A stretch of DNA of 39,116 nt, from positions 1 through 39,116 of the forward strand of contig NZ_JANCPR020000071.1 in assembly GCF_028657195.3 (NCBI RefSeq), given 5' to 3'. Source of the DNA: Streptomyces iconiensis. GTDB taxonomy: Bacteria > Actinomycetota > Actinomycetes > Streptomycetales > Streptomycetaceae. A program made the translations under genes and the position numbers. The notes under the pieces were generated by a model. The model had not been told where the DNA came from. It searched no databases and worked only from the letters and a program-made list of their open reading frames with translations. Position 1 is the stretch's first letter; the number at the start of each line of letters is the position of its first letter. Positions 7,106 through 14,963 of the stretch are shown in pieces.

Positions 7106-7705
7106 CTACGGTGCCATCCCGACCCTGGTCGCTCTCGGGGTCGAACCCTGAGCGCCCTCGTCCCGCAGGGGGACCCTCGCCCGTGCGGGTGAGCCGCCCG
7201 GTGCCCGTACGGTCCTGGCCGGCCTGCGCCGGTCCTCGTGGTCACGGCGGCGCAGCCACTTGCGCAGCAGGGGGAAGACCAGCAGCGCGGTGAGGGAGAC
7301 GCCCGCGGTGTTGAGCAGCACGGCGTCCACATCGACGACCTGGCCCGGCACACCTGTCTGGACCAGCGCGATGAGGACCGAGAGCATGGCGCCCCCGAAA
7401 ACGGTCCGCGCGCAGGTGCCGGGCAGGGGGCGGTGGAGCCGCCCTGTGGCGAGTGGCAGCAGCACACCGAAGGGCGCGAGCAGCAGCAGTCCGCCGCCGA
7501 TGCCCTCCAGCGCGGCACGTGGTCCCCCGGCCAGATCGGTACGGATCGTCTCGAACGGATGCAGGTTGGCGGGCGCCACCCAGGGAACCGAGAGGGGGCG
7601 CAGCGTCAGCCATCCGACGAGCACAAGGTGCGCGGCCAGCAGGAGAAGTCCCGCCACGCGGATTCGGGGGGCGGCCGACGGGCCGCCAGAGCCAAGGCGC
7701 TGCAC
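7106..7705 (-). CDS. VanZ family membrane protein
   Basis: Protein of 199 residues with four or five hydrophobic segments. The family signature is visible in WLTLRPLS, NLHPFETI and GVLLPLATGRL, followed by ALVQTGVPGQVVDVDAVLLNTAG, which carries the conserved D-x-D and N-T-x-G positions. The C-terminal 45 residues are basic and disordered. VanZ proteins give low-level teicoplanin resistance in some systems, but most homologues are of unknown function and no other van gene is present here. The GTG start at 7705 lies 67 bp downstream of the lipoprotein gene stop, in the same direction, so it may extend the afsQ operon. Confidence 0.8.
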   Translation of the reverse strand: MQRLGSGGPSAAPRIRVAGLLLLAAHLVLVGWLTLRPLSVPWVAPANLHPFETIRTDLAGGPRAALEGIGGGLLLLAPFGVLLPLATGRLHRPLPGTCARTVFGGAMLSVLIALVQTGVPGQVVDVDAVLLNTAGVSLTALLVFPLLRKWLRRRDHEDRRRPARTVRAPGGSPARARVPLRDEGAQGSTPRATRVGMAP

Positions 7706-7772
7706 GTCACTGAGGACGTCTTCCCGTTCCGAACTGGTTCCGGCGCCTTGACCCGGACGGGTAAGGGCTGTG

Positions 7773-8480
7773 TCACACCCGTGTACCGGCGGTCTCGGCC
7801 GCCTCCGGCCTGGTGCGCAGCGCGGTGCCGCATTCGAAGCGCTGGAGCGGCTTGCCGGCCTTCTCGCCGCGCTGCTCCTCCGCGCCGTCCCCGCCGTCCC
7901 CGCCGTCGGCGCCCTCCTTGGAGGGCTCGGCCGGGCCGCCGAGGACGACCGCGTTGTTGGCGTCGGCCGCCGCTGTGTCCGCGTAGGTGCACACGAGCTG
8001 CGCGAGCGCGAAGGAGGGCAGTTCGTCCAGGGGCGTGCTCAGCCGCAGCGCCTCGTCGGGGTCACCGCGCTGCCCGTCGCTGATCGTCAGGTCCTCGGGT
8101 ACGGCCGTCTCGAAGCCCGCTTCCTCCTCGGCGGGTGAGGGCGGGTGCTTCAGGTCCTCCAGGAGCTTGCGGGCCACCGGCAGCCGCTCGGCGGAGGACC
8201 GCCCGTCCGGCATGTCGACCTCGCGCTCGATGGGGGCGACCCGTGAGCCGCAGACGAGGTAGACGCGGACGGAGGAGGTGCCCTTGCCGCTCTCGGGGCT
8301 CTCCCGGCCGCCGGGCAGCACACAGCCGACCCGGGAAGGCGCGGCGCCCGCGTCCACGGGGACGCTGGTGGCGCGGATGCCGCAGCCGCTCACGAGGGGT
8401 CCGAAGGCGGCGACGGCGCACAGCAGGGCGAGGGGGACGCGGTACCTCTTCGCCGCGCCGCCCGGTTTCGTACGGCTCAT
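7773..8480 (-). CDS. lipoprotein, third gene of the afsQ1-afsQ2 operon
   Basis: Protein of 235 residues with a lipoprotein signal peptide: basic KRYR, a hydrophobic stretch (PLALLCAVAAFGPLV) and a lipobox LVSGC, with the lipidated Cys near residue 33. The mature part shows a GerMN-like layout (SSVRVYLVCGSRVAPIEREV, then a helix-rich region and LRLSTPLDELPSFALAQLVCTY). A Gly/Asp/Glu-rich low-complexity stretch lies near the C-terminus. The start codon overlaps the stop of the AfsQ2 kinase as ATGA, so it is translationally coupled to it. By position it is the equivalent of the lipoprotein beside afsQ2 in S. coelicolor; an extracytoplasmic sensing accessory role is inferred, not shown. Confidence 0.82.
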   Translation of the reverse strand: MSRTKPGGAAKRYRVPLALLCAVAAFGPLVSGCGIRATSVPVDAGAAPSRVGCVLPGGRESPESGKGTSSVRVYLVCGSRVAPIEREVDMPDGRSSAERLPVARKLLEDLKHPPSPAEEEAGFETAVPEDLTISDGQRGDPDEALRLSTPLDELPSFALAQLVCTYADTAAADANNAVVLGGPAEPSKEGADGGDGGDGAEEQRGEKAGKPLQRFECGTALRTRPEAAETAGTRV

Positions 8481-10165
8481 CGGCCGCCCCCGGTTTCCCC
8501 GTTCACGTTCTCGCCGCCGTTCTTGTCGCGCTCGTTCTTCGCGTCGTGCTTGCCGTGCTCGTCGTGCCTGCCGGTTCCGCCGTGTTCGCCGTCCTCTACG
8601 CCGTCCTCTTCTTCGCGCCCGTTCTCGCTGTCGATCTCGTTGTCGCGGTCCTCGGCGAGCCTGCGCGCGTCACGGGGCAGCCGCAGGGTGAACACGGCGC
8701 CGCCTCCCTCGCCCGGCTGGTTGTGCGCGGTGATCTCACCGCCGTGGATATGGGCGTTCTCCTGCGCGATCGACAGGCCCAGCCCACTGCCCTCGGACCG
8801 GGGCCGGGAGGCGCTGGCCTTGTAGAAGCGGTCGAAGACGTGCGGCAGTACGTCCTCCGGGATGCCGGGGCCCTGGTCGGCGACCTCGATCACCAGCTCG
8901 CCCCGCTGCTCGCCCTCGGTACGCACGGACACGCGTACGGGCGAGCCGCCGTGCTTGAGCGCGTTGCCGATGAGGTTGGCGAGGATGACATCGAGGCGGC
9001 GCGGGTCGAGGCGGGCCATGATGCCCCGGTCGGCGTTCAGCTCGACGGCGTCGAGCCAGGCGCGCGCGTCGATGCAGGCGGTCACCTGGTCGGCGACGTC
9101 GACGTTGTCCAGGACGAGCCGCGCCGTGCCGGCGTCGAAGCGGGTGACCTCCATGAGGTTCTCGACGAGGTCGTTGAGCCGCCGGGTCTCGCTCACGACG
9201 AGCCGCACCGCGGGCGCGATCATCGGGTCGAGGTTCTCCTGCTCCTCCTCCAGCACCTCCGTGACGGCGGAGATCGCGGTCATCGGTGTCCGCAGCTCGT
9301 GCGACATGTCGGCGACGAAGCGGCGGCTGGACGCCTCGCGGGCGCTCAGCTCGTCGACGCGCGCCTCAAGGGACTCGGCCGCACCGTTGAACGTCCGTGA
9401 CAGCTCGGCCAGTTCATCCGTTCCCGACACCCGCAGCCGGGTGTCGAGCTTGCCCTCGCCGAGCCTGCGCGCGGCCTCGCCCAGGCGGCGTACGGGCCGC
9501 AGCACGGTGCTCGCCGCCGCCTGCGCCAGCAGCATCGCGCCGATGAGCGCGAGCGCGGTGGCGATGCCCAGGGACCAGGCGAGGGAGTTGAGGTCGTCGC
9601 GCTCGGGCGCCAGCGACTTGAGCATGTAGCCGGTGGGTGTTGGGTCCTCGCCGATCACCTTGGCGCCGCCCACGAGGTAGGGGTCGCCGCGCACCGTGAC
9701 CCGCTGCCAGTAGAGGTGGTACGGGTACGGGTTGGCCTTGTCGACGGGGCGTTTCCTGGCGACGGCGCCGCGCAGCGGCTGCGGCACGTTCTCCAGGGTG
9801 AAGTCGTCCTCGTTGGAAGCGGCTGCGCAGGGCCCGCCCGCGGCGGTCTTGCCGATCAGCAGCACCTGGTAGTTCTGCGTGCTGCCCGCCATCTTGCTGG
9901 CGGCGTCGCGCAGTTGCTCGCACTCGACGTTGCGGGGCAGGTTGCCCGCGTTGTCCTCCATGGACTTGCGGAAGTCGTTGAGCGCGGCGTTCTGGGCGCG
10001 GGTGAGCACGGCGTCGCGGTTGAGCCAGTAGGCGATGCCCGAGGCCGAGACGGCGGCGGTGAGGGCCACCAGCGCGAAGACGACGACGAGGCGCAGCCGC
10101 AGTGTGGGCAGCACCCCTGCCAGCCGGGCACGCACGCGCTCGCCGAAGGACGGGGCTTCGGTCAC
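8477..10165 (-). CDS. afsQ2: AfsQ2-like sensor histidine kinase
   Basis: Membrane sensor kinase of 562 residues. TM1 is at about 24-47, followed by an extracytoplasmic sensor region (48-193) and TM2 at about 194-220. Then come a HAMP linker (VLRPVRRLGEAARRLGEGKLDTRL), HisKA with phospho-acceptor His289 in ADMSHELRTP, and HATPase with the N box near NLIGNALKHG and G boxes DQGPGIP and GSGLGLSIA. The last 55 residues are an unusual, highly charged Glu/Asp/His/Lys/Gly tail beyond the catalytic domain. In S. coelicolor, AfsQ2 phosphorylates AfsQ1 to control antibiotic production and nitrogen metabolism under glutamate growth. It lies 36 bp after afsQ1 and overlaps the lipoprotein gene. Assignment rests on domain order, neighbours and similarity to the remembered sequence. 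Confidence 0.88.
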   Translation of the reverse strand: MTEAPSFGERVRARLAGVLPTLRLRLVVVFALVALTAAVSASGIAYWLNRDAVLTRAQNAALNDFRKSMEDNAGNLPRNVECEQLRDAASKMAGSTQNYQVLLIGKTAAGGPCAAASNEDDFTLENVPQPLRGAVARKRPVDKANPYPYHLYWQRVTVRGDPYLVGGAKVIGEDPTPTGYMLKSLAPERDDLNSLAWSLGIATALALIGAMLLAQAAASTVLRPVRRLGEAARRLGEGKLDTRLRVSGTDELAELSRTFNGAAESLEARVDELSAREASSRRFVADMSHELRTPMTAISAVTEVLEEEQENLDPMIAPAVRLVVSETRRLNDLVENLMEVTRFDAGTARLVLDNVDVADQVTACIDARAWLDAVELNADRGIMARLDPRRLDVILANLIGNALKHGGSPVRVSVRTEGEQRGELVIEVADQGPGIPEDVLPHVFDRFYKASASRPRSEGSGLGLSIAQENAHIHGGEITAHNQPGEGGGAVFTLRLPRDARRLAEDRDNEIDSENGREEEDGVEDGEHGGTGRHDEHGKHDAKNERDKNGGENVNGETGGGR

Positions 10166-10201
10166 TCCGCTGTTCCGTTCTCCGCTGTGCCCGTTCGTGC
10201 G

Positions 10202-10894
10202 TCAGCTCTCACTGGGGACGTCCAACCGGTAGCCGACGCCGCGCACGGTCCGGATCAGGGACGGGGAGGAGGGCACGTCCTCGACCTTCGCCCTGAGCCG
10301 CTGCACACACGCGTCGACGAGCCGCGAGTCGCCGAGGTAGTCGTGCTCCCACACCAGCCGCAGCAGCTGCTGCCGGGAAAGCGCCTGCCCCGGGCGTCTG
10401 CTCAGCTCCAGCAGCAGCCTCAGCTCGGTGGGTGTGAGCTGGAGGTCCTCACCGTTCTTGGTGACGGTCATGGCGGAGCGGTCGATGACGAGGGACCCGA
10501 AGGTCGCCGCGTCATTCGATTCGCGTTCCCCCCTGCGCATGACGGCCCTGATACGGGCGTCAAGGACGCGTCCCTGTACGGGCTTGACGACGTAGTCGTC
10601 GGCACCGGACTCCAGGCCCACGACCACGTCGATGTCGTCACTGCGCGCCGTCAGAAGGATGATCGGCAGCTGGTCGGTGCGGCGGATACGCCGGCACACC
10701 TCGAAACCGTCGATCCCCGGCAGCATGACGTCCAGCACGATCAGGTCGGGGCGTTGTTCGCGCAGCAGCTTGAGGCCGTCCTCGCCGGTCGCAGCGGTCA
10801 CCACGCGGTGGCCCTGGCGGGTCAGACCCATCTCCAGGGCAGTACGGACAGCGTCATCGTCCTCGATCAGCAACAGGAAAGGCACGCGCGCCAT
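10202..10894 (-). CDS. afsQ1: AfsQ1-like OmpR-family response regulator
   Basis: DNA-binding response regulator of 230 residues. The receiver domain has the acidic pocket EDDD (11-14), phospho-acceptor Asp55 in LIVLDVMLPG, the conserved T in ILLTARSD and K in YVVKP. The OmpR/PhoB winged helix spans about 130-225 (LTPTELRLLLELSRRPGQALSRQQLL and VQRLRAKVED...IRTVRGVGYRLD). The protein agrees very closely with what I recall of S. coelicolor AfsQ1. The start is ATG 10894. The gene is divergent from sigQ, and a GTnAC-N6-GTnAC box lies between them, matching the reported AfsQ1 target. It probably autoregulates and controls sigQ. Confidence 0.93.
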   Translation of the reverse strand: MARVPFLLLIEDDDAVRTALEMGLTRQGHRVVTAATGEDGLKLLREQRPDLIVLDVMLPGIDGFEVCRRIRRTDQLPIILLTARSDDIDVVVGLESGADDYVVKPVQGRVLDARIRAVMRRGERESNDAATFGSLVIDRSAMTVTKNGEDLQLTPTELRLLLELSRRPGQALSRQQLLRLVWEHDYLGDSRLVDACVQRLRAKVEDVPSSPSLIRTVRGVGYRLDVPSES

Positions 10895-10986
10895 TCTGGC
10901 GTATGGGGGCGCTTACTTCGACCGGCGGTCGCTTCTTGGACCTCCGACCCCCTCTGGTCTGGGCATCCGCGGCACGCCCCGCCCTT

Positions 10987-11002
10987 GTGACACCGCTGTG
11001 AC
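10987..11002. promoter_or_regulatory. AfsQ1-type binding box (GTGAC-N6-GTGAC)
   Basis: Two GTGAC repeats at 10987-10991 and 10998-11002 are separated by exactly 6 nt. This fits the GTnAC-n6-GTnAC direct repeat I recall as the published AfsQ1 motif. It lies 92 bp upstream of afsQ1 and 85 bp upstream of the sigQ start, in the shared divergent promoter region. Confidence 0.75.
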
Positions 11003-11087
11003 AGACGGGGAACGTCGTCATGAAACTGGGGCGGCAGGGTTTACGACATCAAGGCAAGCGACCGGGCTGGCTCCAAGGGGGCGCGTG

Positions 11088-11942
11088 ATGAACACACTGC
11101 ACAGCAACACAACCAGCGCAGTTATCCACACGCGCCTGCACGTACCTTCGGTTCCCGCGTCCCAGACCCGGCCGGCCGAGAAGCCCGGTGCCGAGACGAG
11201 CACCTCCCTGCACGAGCGGGGTCGGGAGCTCGGTGCACAGCGGGGGTGTGTGCGCGGCACCGTGCGTATGCGTCCGTGGCCCGTCGTCGGCGGGACCGCG
11301 GTTGAGGGCCTTCGGGGGGAGGCCCTGGGGGGGAACACCGGGGACGCCACGGCGGCCCCGGGGGACAAGCGGGGGAGCAGGGGGTCAACGGAGTACGGGG
11401 AGGAGCGGCGTGACGGCGCGGCGGAGGTGGAGTTCACCGCCTATGTGCGCGAGCGCCGCGCTTCCCTGTACGCCACCGCGTACCACCTGACCGGTGACCG
11501 GTTCGAGGCCGAGGACCTGCTGCAGAGCGCCCTCTTCTCGACGTACCGGGCCTGGGACAGGATCAGCGACAAGGCGGCCGTCGGCGGCTACCTGCGTCGC
11601 ACCATGACGAACCTGCACATCAGCGCGTGGCGCCGCCGGAAGCTCAACGAGTACCCGACGGAGGAGCTGCCCGAGACGGTGGGCGAGCAGGACGCGATGC
11701 GCGGCACCGAACTGCGCACCGTGCTGTGGCAGGCGCTGGCGCGGCTGCCCGAACTCCAGCGCACCATGCTGGTCCTCCGCTACTACGAGGGCCGGACGGA
11801 CCCGGAGATCGCGGACATACTCGACATCAGTGTCGGCACGGTCAAGAGCAGCATCTGGCGCTCGCTGCGCCGGCTGCGCGACGACGAGGTGCTCAGCTTC
11901 GGCAAGGACCAGGACGAGTCCTTCGGCGAGCTGGTCGCCTGA
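11088..11942 (+). CDS. sigQ: SigQ-like ECF sigma factor
   Basis: RNA polymerase sigma factor of 284 residues, of the SigE-like streptomycete ECF group. Sigma region 2 spans about residues 112-180 (FTAYVRERRASLYATAYHLTG, EAEDLLQSALFSTYRAWDRI, YLRRTMTNLHISAWRRRK). Region 4 spans about 215-270 (LPELQRTMLVLRYYEG, DPEIADILDISVGTVKSSIWRSLRRL). The first 100 or so residues are a poorly conserved, Gly/Arg/Thr-rich extension, unusual for an ECF factor. Start ATG 11088 is chosen because AAGGGGG at 11075-11081 gives a 6-nt spacing. A start further in would sit in low-complexity sequence without a ribosome-binding site. No anti-sigma factor is adjacent. In S. coelicolor sigQ antagonises the adjacent afsQ system; control by AfsQ1 is supported here by the upstream box. 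Confidence 0.88.
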   Translation: MNTLHSNTTSAVIHTRLHVPSVPASQTRPAEKPGAETSTSLHERGRELGAQRGCVRGTVRMRPWPVVGGTAVEGLRGEALGGNTGDATAAPGDKRGSRGSTEYGEERRDGAAEVEFTAYVRERRASLYATAYHLTGDRFEAEDLLQSALFSTYRAWDRISDKAAVGGYLRRTMTNLHISAWRRRKLNEYPTEELPETVGEQDAMRGTELRTVLWQALARLPELQRTMLVLRYYEGRTDPEIADILDISVGTVKSSIWRSLRRLRDDEVLSFGKDQDESFGELVA

Positions 11943-12002
11943 AAGACGGCCCCGGCGGCGCCGGGGCGGGGGGACACGGGGGATACGGGGGCGTGCTGGG
12001 GG

Positions 12003-12116
12003 GCACGCGCGGGAGCACGTAAGGGGGTTCGGGGGGACCCCGGGGGGACAACAGAAAAAGGGGAAAACGGGGAAAGGGGAAATGGGGGGAACAAGGGGAT
12101 AACGGGGATACGGGGA
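12003..12116 (+). other. purine-only G-tract region after sigQ
   Basis: The interval between sigQ and its terminator is strikingly strand-asymmetric: long runs of G broken by A, with almost no pyrimidines from about 12044 to 12116. Many GGGG tracts lie close together, enough to form a G-quadruplex in the plus-strand RNA or DNA. No gene is visible in the 348-bp gap 11943-12290; the rest holds the terminator and simple G/C-rich sequence. Confidence 0.6.
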
Positions 12117-12167
12117 AAGAAGAGCGGTTCCAGCCGGCCGGGGGGTCTGGCTGGAACCGCTCTTCTT
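12117..12167. terminator. 19-bp perfect hairpin terminator between sigQ and kinase gene
   Basis: Arms 12117-12135 and 12149-12167 are perfectly complementary over 19 bp, with a 13-nt loop. The right arm ends in TCTTCTT, and the left arm starts AAGAAG, so both strands get a short U-containing tail. It separates the convergent sigQ and kinase genes and should act in both directions. Confidence 0.92.
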
Positions 12168-12290
12168 GTGTGCCCCCTCGTGCCCGTGCCGCCTCGCGTC
12201 CGTGGCGGCCTCAAGCCCGCGCCGCCCTCGTGCTCGTACCGCCTTCGCGCTCGTGCCGTCTCGCGTCCGCGGCGTCGTGGAGGTGCCCGG

Positions 12291-12935
12291 TTACGCGCTC
12301 AGGCTGCTGGTCGCGGTGTGGAGGTCGGTGATGCGGGTCAGTGCCTCGTCGCGCGTGCACGGGAGGGCGCCCAGGGCGCGGTGCCTGGCGACGATGTCGC
12401 CCTCGGCGCGCATCAGGCGCAGGCCGCGCCTGACCAGGAACGGTACGGGTTTGCGTGCCTCGCGTACGTCCCGCAGCAGGCGGCGGCGGAACGTGGTGAA
12501 GGGGCGCCCGCGCAGGCAGATCGCGTCGGCGAGCATGCCCAGGTCGCGGCAGTGTTCCGCGATGTCGGCGGCGAAGATGCCCTCGGCGACGAACAGCGGA
12601 GCCCCGTTCAGCAGCACCGTCTCCTCGCCCGTACGGGCGCTGACGGAGATGTCGTAGAGCGGGGCGGTCGTCCTTCCCCTCCGGCACAGCTCGCCTATGG
12701 CCCGTACGGCGCTCTCCGCGTCCCATGAGCGGGGCGAGTCCCAGTCGACGGCGGCTCCGATGCGCGGCAGCGTCGGGTCGCCGCGCTCCTTGTAGAAGTC
12801 GTCGAGCTGGAGCACCGGCAGTCCGGTGCGGCTCGCGAGGCGGGACTTGCCGGATCCTGAGGGGCCGGTGAGGAGGATGACCCTGGCCGTGGCGGCCGGG
12901 TGTCCTCTGCCGGGGAGGTCGCGGGAGACGGTCAC
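12291..12935 (-). CDS. uridine kinase-like P-loop kinase
   Basis: Cytoplasmic kinase of 214 residues. The Walker A motif GPSGSGKS is at residues 24-31, followed by LQLDDFYKERGDPTLP, the substrate-binding DDFY typical of the uridine kinase/phosphoribulokinase superfamily, and VDWDSPRSWD. FVAEGIFAADIAEHCRD matches the E-G-I-F/Y region and RGRPFTTFRRRLLRDVREARK resembles the lid. Such enzymes phosphorylate uridine or cytidine, but the streptomycete homologues are only annotated by similarity. Start is GTG 12935, with a 137-bp divergent gap to the mycothiol-dependent dehydrogenase gene. It fits the nucleoside-salvage theme of the window, but no CTACGCGCGTAG site precedes it. Confidence 0.82.
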   Translation of the reverse strand: MTVSRDLPGRGHPAATARVILLTGPSGSGKSRLASRTGLPVLQLDDFYKERGDPTLPRIGAAVDWDSPRSWDAESAVRAIGELCRRGRTTAPLYDISVSARTGEETVLLNGAPLFVAEGIFAADIAEHCRDLGMLADAICLRGRPFTTFRRRLLRDVREARKPVPFLVRRGLRLMRAEGDIVARHRALGALPCTRDEALTRITDLHTATSSLSA

Positions 12936-13072
12936 GAGAGCCCATTGTCGGCCATGGCCCCGCGCCCCCGAAGATGCCTGCTCTCACTCGGACCCGCCCC
13001 TCCCGCATACGCCCGTGGACAGCGAGAATGGGTCAGCGCGACACGATCCGACGAAAAGGGAGGCCCCCACGT

Positions 13073-14161
13073 ATGGCACAGGAAGTACGCGGTGTCATCG
13101 CACCCGGCAAGAACGAACCCGTGCGGGTCGAGACCCTCGTCATCCCCGCCCCAGGACCAGGCGAGGCCGTCGTACAGGTCCAGGCATGCGGGGTCTGCCA
13201 CACCGACCTGCACTACAAGCAGGGCGGGATCAGTGACGACTACCCCTTCCTCCTCGGGCACGAGGCGGCGGGCGTGGTCGAGGAGGTCGGCGAGGGCGTC
13301 ACCGATGTCGCGCCCGGCGACTTCGTGATCCTCAACTGGCGTGCGGTGTGCGGCCAGTGCCGCGCCTGCAAGCGCGGGCGGCCGTGGTACTGCTTCGACA
13401 CGCACAACGCCCAGCAGAAGATGACCCTCGCCTCGACGGGGCAGGAGCTGGAGCCCGCGCTGGGTATCGGCGCCTTCGCCGAGAAGACGCTCGTCGCCGC
13501 AGGGCAGTGCACCAAGGTCGACCCGTCCGTCTCACCAGCCGTCGCCGGGCTGCTCGGCTGCGGCGTCATGGCCGGGATCGGCGCCGCGATCAACACGGGC
13601 CAGGTCGGGCGCGGTGACACCGTCGCCGTCATCGGCTGCGGCGGTGTGGGCGACGCGGCCATCGCGGGCGCGCGTCTCGCGGGCGCCGCGAGGATCATCG
13701 CCGTGGACATCGACGACCGTAAGCTCACCACCGCCGAGAAGATGGGGGCCACGCACAGCGTCAACTCCGCCACCGTCGACCCCGTCGAGGCCATCCGCGA
13801 GCTGACCGGTGGCTTCGGTGCCGACGTGGTCATCGAGGCGGTCGGCAGGCCGGAGACGTACAAGCAGGCGTTCTACGCCCGTGACCTGGCCGGCACCGTC
13901 GTCCTCGTCGGTGTGCCCACGCCGGAGATGAAGCTGGAACTGCCCCTGCTCGATGTGTTCGGGCGCGGCGGCTCCCTCAAGTCGTCCTGGTACGGCGACT
14001 GTCTGCCCTCGCGGGACTTCCCGATGCTCGTCGATCTGCACCAGCAGGGCAGGCTCGACCTGGGTGCCTTCGTCACCGAGACGATCGCGCTGGACGAGGT
14101 GGAGAAGGCGTTCGAGCGCATGCACGGCGGCGACGTCCTGCGTTCGGTGGTGGTCTTCTGA
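13073..14161 (+). CDS. mscR: S-(hydroxymethyl)mycothiol dehydrogenase (mycothiol-dependent formaldehyde dehydrogenase)
   Basis: Zinc-dependent medium-chain dehydrogenase of 362 residues. It oxidises the formaldehyde-mycothiol adduct with NAD, and in mycobacteria also reduces S-nitrosomycothiol. The catalytic zinc site is seen in ACGVCHTDLHY and GHEAAGVVEEVG; the structural zinc cluster is CGQCRACKRGRPWYC. The NAD-binding GCGGVGDAAIAGARLAG with the acidic VDID follows. Start ATG 13073 is chosen because GGGAGG at 13058-13063 precedes it; upstream in-frame codons lack a ribosome-binding site. The stop shares one base with the start of the metallo-beta-lactamase gene (TGATG), a tight coupling conserved in actinobacterial mycothiol detoxification loci. 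Confidence 0.93.
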   Translation: MAQEVRGVIAPGKNEPVRVETLVIPAPGPGEAVVQVQACGVCHTDLHYKQGGISDDYPFLLGHEAAGVVEEVGEGVTDVAPGDFVILNWRAVCGQCRACKRGRPWYCFDTHNAQQKMTLASTGQELEPALGIGAFAEKTLVAAGQCTKVDPSVSPAVAGLLGCGVMAGIGAAINTGQVGRGDTVAVIGCGGVGDAAIAGARLAGAARIIAVDIDDRKLTTAEKMGATHSVNSATVDPVEAIRELTGGFGADVVIEAVGRPETYKQAFYARDLAGTVVLVGVPTPEMKLELPLLDVFGRGGSLKSSWYGDCLPSRDFPMLVDLHQQGRLDLGAFVTETIALDEVEKAFERMHGGDVLRSVVVF

Positions 14162-14778
14162 TGGCCGCCGCACCTGGAGCACGCATCGACCACCTCGTCA
14201 CCTCCGGCACCTTCCGCCTCGACGGCGGCTCGTGGGACGTCGACAACAACGTCTGGATCGTCGGCGACGACGCCGAGGCGCTCGTCATCGACGCCGCACA
14301 CGACGCCACCGCCATCGCGGAGGCGCTCGGGGGCCGTACGCTGCGCGCGATCGTGTGCACGCACGCGCACAACGACCACGTGGACGCCGCGCCCGCGCTC
14401 TCCGAACTGACCGGTGCGCCGATCCTGCTGCATCCGGACGATCTGCCGCTGTGGAAGATGACGCACCCGGACCGGGCCCCGGACGGCGAACTGGCCGACG
14501 GCCAGATCGTCACCGTCGCCGGTGTGCAACTGACCGTGCTGCACACGCCGGGCCACGCGCCCGGCGCCGTATGCCTGTACGCGCCCGAGCTGGGGACCGT
14601 GTTCACGGGAGACACCCTCTTCCAGGGCGGCCCAGGCGCCACCGGGCGCTCCTTCTCCGACCACCCGACGATCGTCCGCTCGATCAAGGAACGGCTGCTG
14701 ACGCTGCCGCTGGAGACCGAGGTGCGGACGGGCCACGGGGACTCCACCACGGTGGGGGCCGAGATCCCCCACGTGTGA
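14161..14778 (+). CDS. metallo-beta-lactamase-fold hydrolase coupled to mscR
   Basis: Soluble hydrolase of 205 residues. The metal-binding motif is HAHNDHVDA (HxHxDH), with the further ligands in HTPGHAPGAV, FTGDTLF and GHGDST. This is the glyoxalase II-like subgroup. Its start overlaps the stop of the S-(hydroxymethyl)mycothiol dehydrogenase gene, so the two are almost surely made together. The likely job is hydrolysis of a mycothiol thioester such as S-formylmycothiol or S-lactoylmycothiol, the step after the dehydrogenase. This is an inference from the operon and fold. The length is normal for the family. Confidence 0.88.
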   Translation: MAAAPGARIDHLVTSGTFRLDGGSWDVDNNVWIVGDDAEALVIDAAHDATAIAEALGGRTLRAIVCTHAHNDHVDAAPALSELTGAPILLHPDDLPLWKMTHPDRAPDGELADGQIVTVAGVQLTVLHTPGHAPGAVCLYAPELGTVFTGDTLFQGGPGATGRSFSDHPTIVRSIKERLLTLPLETEVRTGHGDSTTVGAEIPHV

Positions 14779-14900
14779 GCCGGCGTTTCCCGTGGGGACG
14801 GGGAGGAATCGGGTGCCCCCGGCCCGGTTCCTCCCCGTCGCCGTCCCCGTCCCGGTCCCGGTTCTGCCCCTGTGGGTGCGTTGCCGGCCGTCTGCCCGCC

Positions 14901-14940
14901 GTGGCTCGTCGCGCGGTTCCCCGCGCCCCTTCCGGGGCGC
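14901..14940. repeat. dispersed intergenic repeat with hairpin, copy 1
   Basis: A 40-bp segment matching 30292-30330 with few differences; shared core GTTCCCCGCGCCCCTTC followed by GGGGCGC. The 3' half is a hairpin, GCGCCCC TTCC GGGGCGC. It sits in the convergent gap between the hydrolase and response-regulator genes, so it may double as a terminator. I recall near-identical elements scattered through Streptomyces genomes. Confidence 0.75.
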
Positions 14941-14963
14941 ATCGCGCTGGGGGCAGGCACGTT

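Noticed and set aside
7106..7705. VanZ gene as a glycopeptide-resistance cluster
   Set aside because: No vanH, vanA, vanX or vanRS homologues lie nearby; lone VanZ-family genes are common in actinobacteria.
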